A DNA stretch of 5,928 bases. Source: JBDOQU01 sp039839375 (GTDB lineage: Bacteria; Pseudomonadota; Alphaproteobacteria; DSM-16000; Inquilinaceae). The stretch lies in assembly GCF_039839375.1 (NCBI RefSeq), contig NZ_JBDOQU010000030.1, positions 1-5,928 of the forward strand, written 5' to 3'. Every line of letters starts with the position of its first letter. Position 1 is the stretch's first letter. A model generated the notes under the pieces. The model was not told the origin of the DNA. It ran no database searches and was given only the letters and a program-made list of their open reading frames with translations. The position numbers were made by a program, and so were the translations under genes. Positions 1 to 5,928 of this stretch are shown in pieces.

Positions 1-2
1 GA

Positions 3-41
3 GAGAAGGGATGCGAGGGCGGCGGAGCCTTTGGGTGTTAC
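3..41 (+). promoter_or_regulatory. 5' strand of the pre-16S rRNA processing stem
   Basis: Positions 3-15 are perfectly complementary to 1818-1830 (13 bp). After one A/C mismatch at 16/1817, positions 17-25 pair with 1808-1816 (9 bp, one G-U). After an internal loop, 33-41 pair with 1793-1801 (9 bp, with G-U pairs). Together these close the whole 16S sequence into a loop, as expected for the RNase III substrate of bacterial pre-16S rRNA. The pairing is read directly from the sequence; the enzyme assignment follows from known rRNA maturation. No promoter is visible upstream because the window begins at the stem. Confidence 0.85.
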
Positions 42-46
42 GGGAT

Positions 47-56
47 TGTTCTGTGA
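47..56 (+). promoter_or_regulatory. boxA-like antitermination site in the leader
   Basis: TGTTCTGTGA differs at one position from the TGTTCTTTGA form of boxA that I recall from alphaproteobacterial rrn operons. BoxA in nascent RNA binds NusB/NusE and makes polymerase resistant to termination. The site lies just inside the 16S processing stem rather than upstream of it, which is unusual compared with E. coli. One short match is weak evidence, so this is tentative. Confidence 0.3.
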
Positions 57-240
57 TGCTGGTTGAGGGTGTCCGTTACGTATCGCATCTAGGTTTACAG
101 TAATCTTCTGAAGTTTTCCGGTTTGTCGGGCTTTCGGGCTTGATGGATTGGGGGATGAACGGAGGGTTGAGGTAGGATGCTGTATTGTACGGCGCCGTTT
201 GGAGATCGTTCGTTGGCTTAGGCTGATGGATGGTTGACCT
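57..240 (+). other. Pre-16S leader, remainder
   Basis: This is transcribed leader between the processing stem and the mature 16S 5' end. I see no gene and no strong hairpin in it apart from very short self-complementary stretches such as CTTCTGAAG at 104-112. It is removed during final 5' trimming of 16S rRNA. Confidence 0.7.
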
Positions 241-1766
<1,526 letters not shown>

Positions 1767-1792
1767 AAAGCGTCGCATGGGCTTTAAGTCTT

Positions 1793-1830
1793 GTGACGCC
1801 CGGGGCGCCGCCGTCCCCGCATCCCTTCTC
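1793..1830 (+). promoter_or_regulatory. 3' strand of the pre-16S rRNA processing stem
   Basis: This segment pairs with 3-41 in the leader (1818-1830 with 3-15, 1808-1816 with 17-25, 1793-1801 with 33-41). It lies about 33 nt after the mature 16S end and 20 nt before tRNA-Ile. Cleavage here would separate pre-16S from the downstream tRNA-23S part of the transcript. Confidence 0.85.
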
Positions 1831-1850
1831 CGAATAAGGATCCCGAGATC

Positions 1851-1927
1851 GGGCTAGTAGCTCAGCTGGTTAGAGCGCGCGCTTGATAAGCGTGAGGTCG
1901 GAAGTTCAAATCTTCCCTGGCCCACCA
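1851..1927 (+). tRNA. tRNA-Ile (anticodon GAT)
   Basis: This is a 77-nt cloverleaf with encoded CCA (1925-1927). Acceptor arm 1851-1857 pairs with 1917-1923 (one U-G). The D stem is 1860-1863/1873-1876. The anticodon stem 1878-1882/1890-1894 carries the loop TTGATAA with GAT at 1885-1887, and the T loop is TTCAAAT. It reads AUC and AUU isoleucine codons. It occupies the first tRNA slot of the 16S-23S spacer, the usual alphaproteobacterial place, and is released from the rRNA transcript by RNase P and 3' processing. All canonical pairs needed for function are present. Confidence 0.97.
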
Positions 1928-1989
1928 TGCTTTGTGGGTGCGCCTTTGGCGCAAAAAACTGTCCGGTGGACAGTTTTTAGACAAAGCAT
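1927..1989 (+). other. Three-way RNA fold in the spacer with a terminator-like palindrome
   Basis: An outer stem pairs 1928-1935 with 1981-1988 (8 bp, extendable by 1927-1989). It encloses two hairpins: 1940-1944/1948-1952 (5 bp, TTT loop) and a perfect 11-bp hairpin 1954-1964/1968-1978 with loop GGT. The second has an A-tract before and a T5 tract after a CTGTCC/GGACAG core, so it looks like an intrinsic terminator readable in both directions. It begins directly at the tRNA-Ile CCA end. Its likely role is a tRNA 3' processing or spacing structure, or an attenuator overridden by rRNA antitermination. Confidence 0.7.
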
Positions 1990-2143
1990 CCGGAGCGCCA
2001 GCGGAGGCTTGCGGCGAGCTTGCGGCCTGGGCGATCTTTCGGTCAGGGAGAGCGAATGGCGAGACCGTCGCGGCATAGCCGCTCCGGCGCTCACCTCGAT
2101 GCTCTCCACTGGAGAGCATCGCCGGCTGTGCCGGGCGGTTCGC
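1990..2143 (+). other. tRNA-Ile to tRNA-Ala spacer with a perfect hairpin
   Basis: No gene is present. The clearest structure is a perfect 11-bp stem 2097-2107/2111-2121 with loop ACT. A longer-range pairing of GAGCGCC (1993-1999) with GGCGCTC (2086-2092) could enclose the middle of the spacer, including a weaker stem of CGGTC (2040-2044) with GACCG (2063-2067). A short tandem direct repeat GCTTGCGGC occurs at 2007-2015 and 2018-2026. Together with the upstream fold, most of this spacer is base paired. Confidence 0.65.
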
Positions 2144-2219
2144 GGGGGCGTAGCTCAGTTGGGAGAGCGCTAGCTTTGCAAGCTTGAGGTCGTCGGTTCG
2201 ATCCCGTCCGCCTCCACCA
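2144..2219 (+). tRNA. tRNA-Ala (anticodon TGC)
   Basis: This is a 76-nt cloverleaf with encoded CCA (2217-2219). Acceptor arm 2144-2150 pairs with 2209-2215 with one G-U. The anticodon loop TTTGCAA carries TGC at 2178-2180, and the T loop is TTCGATC. It reads GCN alanine codons, with U34 giving wobble. Two U-U oppositions are seen: 2171/2185 in the anticodon stem (position 28-42) and 2193/2207 in the T stem (50-64). The T-stem opposition is, from memory, common in alphaproteobacterial tRNA-Ala; the anticodon-stem one looks less usual. It sits second in the spacer pair and is co-transcribed with the rRNAs. Confidence 0.96.
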
Positions 2220-2242
2220 CTCTTTCCTGGCGGAAAGAGTGG
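2217..2242 (+). other. Hairpin fused to the tRNA-Ala 3' end
   Basis: A perfect 11-bp stem pairs 2217-2227 with 2232-2242, with loop TGGC. Its 5' strand starts with the CCA of tRNA-Ala, so folding the hairpin would compete with or mark the tRNA 3' end. It is probably a 3' processing determinant. No T-tract follows, so it is not a terminator. Confidence 0.65.
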
Positions 2243-2539
2243 CTCGGCGAAAGAGCGGATGGGAAGGGTCCTTATGGGAGAAGACAAGAGACACCGGAAG
2301 CCGGCCTTTGGGCTGGCGTTCGGTTTGGGAGCCTTCGGGTTCCCGGCGGTTGTTGGACATGGTGAAGAGGAAAATTGTGATCCGAAGGGCTTCGTGGATT
2401 GGCGAGGCCGGGAGGGTTCCGATTGACAGGCGAGAAGGCGGCAGCGATGCCGTTGGGACGGAAACTCCGTTCTGGACGCCGGTGGATCGGGGTCCGTTTG
2501 ACCGGTTGAGCGGGTCTGTCGAGGTTCTTTGGACGATGC
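2243..2539 (+). other. tRNA-Ala to 23S spacer with stacked hairpins
   Basis: No gene is supported here. Visible folds are 2300-2306/2311-2317 (7 bp, one G-U, loop TTTG), 2327-2333/2338-2344 (7 bp, one G-U, UUCG tetraloop) and 2455-2462/2466-2473 (8 bp including G-U pairs). A stretch at 2355-2371 (GACATGGTGAAGAGGAA) resembles a motif I recall in many alphaproteobacterial 16S-23S spacers. Open frames crossing this stretch run into tRNA-Ala or the 23S processing stem and lack a ribosome binding site. Confidence 0.6.
2524..2533 (+). promoter_or_regulatory. boxA-like antitermination site in the 16S-23S spacer
   Basis: GTTCTTTGGA matches the core GTTCTTTGA-type boxA with one inserted or changed base. 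It lies just upstream of the 23S processing stem, the place where spacer boxA sequences sit in other rrn operons. It would reload Nus antitermination factors before polymerase enters 23S. Position and core match support it; the sequence is short. Confidence 0.5.
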
Positions 2540-2591
2540 TGTGGGCGCCTTGAGAGGGGCTTTGTGTGTGGGGGTTTTGCTTCCGCGCATG
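2540..2591 (+). promoter_or_regulatory. 5' strand of the pre-23S rRNA processing stem
   Basis: Three blocks pair with the spacer after 23S: 2540-2551 with 5448-5459 (12 bp, two G-U), 2556-2562 with 5436-5442, and 2572-2591 with 5405-5424 (20 positions, one mismatch at 2582/5414, two G-U). The stretch 2563-2571 pairs only in part. The result is a very long helix closing the 23S loop, the expected RNase III substrate. The pairing is direct observation. Confidence 0.85.
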
Positions 2592-2616
2592 GGGCGTCTT
2601 TTAGAGGCGTCGCTGA

Positions 2617-5367
<2,751 letters not shown>

Positions 5368-5376
5368 AAAGCGCAT

Positions 5377-5401
5377 CGCCTCGGCCGGCAACGGTCGGGC
5401 G
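5377..5401 (+). other. GNRA-capped hairpin in the 23S-5S spacer
   Basis: Positions 5377-5387 pair with 5392-5401: ten base pairs with T5381 bulged, one G-U and a GCAA tetraloop. The hairpin sits inside the 23S processing stem, ten bases after the mature 3' end. It has no T-tract and is unlikely to terminate transcription. Confidence 0.65.
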
Positions 5402-5404
5402 TCT

Positions 5405-5459
5405 CATGCGCGGCGGCAAGACCCAGACACATGAAAAGCCCCCAAAAGGGGCGCCCACA
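5405..5459 (+). promoter_or_regulatory. 3' strand of the pre-23S rRNA processing stem
   Basis: This segment pairs with 2540-2591 upstream of 23S. The perfect core is 5405-5413 with 2583-2591; 5415-5424, 5436-5442 and 5448-5459 continue the helix with small internal loops. A local alternative, CCCC(5440-5443) with GGGG(5448-5451), would compete only weakly. Cleavage in this helix frees pre-23S from the 5S-tRNA part of the transcript. Confidence 0.85.
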
Positions 5460-5533
5460 AACAACGCATCGTCCGTAACGGATCACAAGAAACAGCGGGA
5501 ACCGCCGCCTTCTCTCCCAAGGGGACAGCGGCC

Positions 5534-5549
5534 GGTCCCGGCTTTGGAC
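5534..5549 (+). promoter_or_regulatory. 5' flank of the 5S precursor stem
   Basis: The 5S terminal helix (5550-5556/5662-5668) is extended outward. After a C5549/T5669 mismatch, 5541-5548 pair with 5670-5677, then 5534-5540 with 5678-5684 with one mismatch at 5539/5679. The whole helix is about 21 bp and is the likely substrate for the endonuclease that trims 5S rRNA (RNase E or an equivalent). Confidence 0.75.
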
Positions 5550-5668
5550 GACCTGGTGGTCATGGCGAGGGCCTCAACACCCGATCCCATCCCGAACTCG
5601 GCCGTGAAATCCCTCCGCGCCAATGGTACTGCGTCTCAAGACGTGGGAGAGTAGGTCGCCGCCAGGTC
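5550..5668 (+). rRNA. rrf: 5S ribosomal RNA
   Basis: This is the third RNA of the operon, part of the central protuberance of the 50S subunit, where it binds L5, L18 and L25-type proteins. The sequence shows the terminal helix GACCTGG/CCAGGTC, the loop C motif CCCATCCCGAACTCGG around 5584-5599, and the 3' part GGGAGAGTAGGTCGCCGCCAGG. Length is about 119 nt, normal for bacterial 5S. Ends are set by the terminal helix and may shift by one or two bases. It lies 182 nt after 23S and is followed by an initiator tRNA gene. No T-tract terminator is seen right after it, consistent with read-through into tRNA-fMet. Confidence 0.96.
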
Positions 5669-5719
5669 TTCCAAAGCCAGGACCACATCCCGCACCCTCC
5701 TCACCACCAACTCAACACC

Positions 5720-5749
5720 CACCAACGCGGGGTGGAGCAGCCCGGTAGC
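5720..5749 (+). repeat. 30-nt direct repeat, upstream copy
   Basis: This stretch is identical to 5846-5875, at a spacing of exactly 126 bp. The downstream copy covers the six bases before tRNA-fMet and the first 24 bases of the gene. Identity includes the CACCAA leader bases, so the duplication reaches beyond the tRNA itself. Confidence 0.95.
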
Positions 5750-5766
5750 CCGCCCAGGCTCATAAC
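5726..5766 (+). pseudogene. Truncated initiator tRNA (tRNA-fMet) copy
   Basis: The first 24 bases match the intact tRNA-fMet exactly. The D-arm end to anticodon-stem part is altered (CCGCCCAGG instead of TCGTCAGG, one extra base plus substitutions). CAGGCTCATAAC, holding the CAT anticodon, is then preserved. After 5766 similarity stops; no T arm or matching CCCCGCA acceptor strand with CCA follows. A weak resemblance of 5800-5818 (AAGGTC, then GTTACACCCC) to the 3' half could be a decayed remainder, but I do not rely on it. It cannot fold into a charged tRNA, so it is most likely a relic of duplication or of a recombination between rrn operons. Confidence 0.85.
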
Positions 5767-5814
5767 TGTTACAAAGACCCGGTGAGCAAAGCGAACCGCA
5801 AGGTCGACGTTACA

Positions 5815-5832
5815 CCCCGGCGAAAGCCGGGG
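5815..5832 (+). repeat. REP-like GC palindrome
   Basis: CCCCGGC GAAA GCCGGGG forms a perfect 7-bp stem with a GAAA tetraloop. Read on the minus strand it gives GGGCCCCGGCTTTCGCCGGG flanked by CAT and GTG, which resembles dispersed extragenic palindromes I recall from alphaproteobacterial genomes. It lies between the truncated and intact tRNA-fMet copies. It lacks a T-tract, so a terminator role is unlikely. Confidence 0.6.
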
Positions 5833-5845
5833 CCCATGCCAAGAG

Positions 5846-5928
<83 letters not shown>

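Noticed and set aside
2239..2553. Plus-strand open frame of 104 codons in the tRNA-Ala to 23S spacer
   Set aside because: No ribosome binding site; it ends inside the 23S processing stem, and the sequence is explained by RNA hairpins.
1862..2590. Minus-strand open frame of 242 codons across the 16S-23S spacer
   Set aside because: It runs antisense through both tRNA genes and the 23S processing stem, is rich in Pro/Ser/Arg as GC-rich antisense frames are, and shows no family motif.
5440..5451. CCCC-AAAA-GGGG hairpin as a terminator after 23S
   Set aside because: The stem is only four base pairs with no T-tract, and both arms are better used in the long 23S processing helix; 5S and tRNA-fMet follow downstream.
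5406..5654. Plus-strand open frame of 82 codons overlapping the 5S gene
   Set aside because: It starts in the 23S processing stem and reads through 5S rRNA; structural RNA explains the sequence.
5726..5845. Intron-containing tRNA-fMet
   Set aside because: The insertion after the anticodon loop is far too short for a group I intron, and no convincing 3' half with acceptor strand and CCA follows before the intact gene begins.

Overview
The window is one complete ribosomal RNA operon, read entirely on the + strand. The order is pre-16S leader, 16S rRNA, tRNA-Ile(GAT), tRNA-Ala(TGC), 23S rRNA, 5S rRNA and tRNA-fMet(CAT). The final base of the window is the last A of the CCA end of tRNA-fMet. I support no protein-coding gene; every long reading frame lies over structural RNA or its spacers.

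Organism: an alphaproteobacterium. Reasons are the short V3 arm of the 16S (about 30 nt shorter than E. coli before the 515 position), the 'GTAGATATTGGGAAGAACACC' type 690-region, the Ile-Ala spacer pair, and an initiator tRNA gene after 5S. Details of the 16S (CTTCAGTTCGGCTGG in V6, the GTTGGCTTTACCCGAAGG helix 44) lean to Rhodospirillales in the broad sense, but I cannot fix the order or genus by eye.

Layout: 1-240 leader holding the 5' strand of the 16S processing stem; 241-1759 16S; 1760-1850 spacer with the 3' strand of that stem; 1851-1927 tRNA-Ile; 1928-2143 a strongly folded spacer with a terminator-like palindrome; 2144-2219 tRNA-Ala; 2220-2616 spacer with several hairpins, a boxA-like site and the 5' strand of the 23S processing stem; 2617-5367 23S; 5368-5549 spacer with the matching 3' strand; 5550-5668 5S inside its own precursor stem; 5669-5851 spacer; 5852-5928 tRNA-fMet. 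Promoters and the operon terminator lie outside the window.

The parts act as one transcript. Long inverted repeats bring the ends of each large rRNA together for RNase III-type cleavage, tRNAs are cut out by RNase P and 3' nucleases, and boxA-like sites would recruit the Nus antitermination complex. The part least explained by this standard plan is the last spacer. It carries a truncated second copy of the initiator tRNA (a perfect 30-nt direct repeat at 126-bp spacing) followed by a REP-like GC palindrome directly upstream of the intact gene. I see no sign of a new protein-based system.
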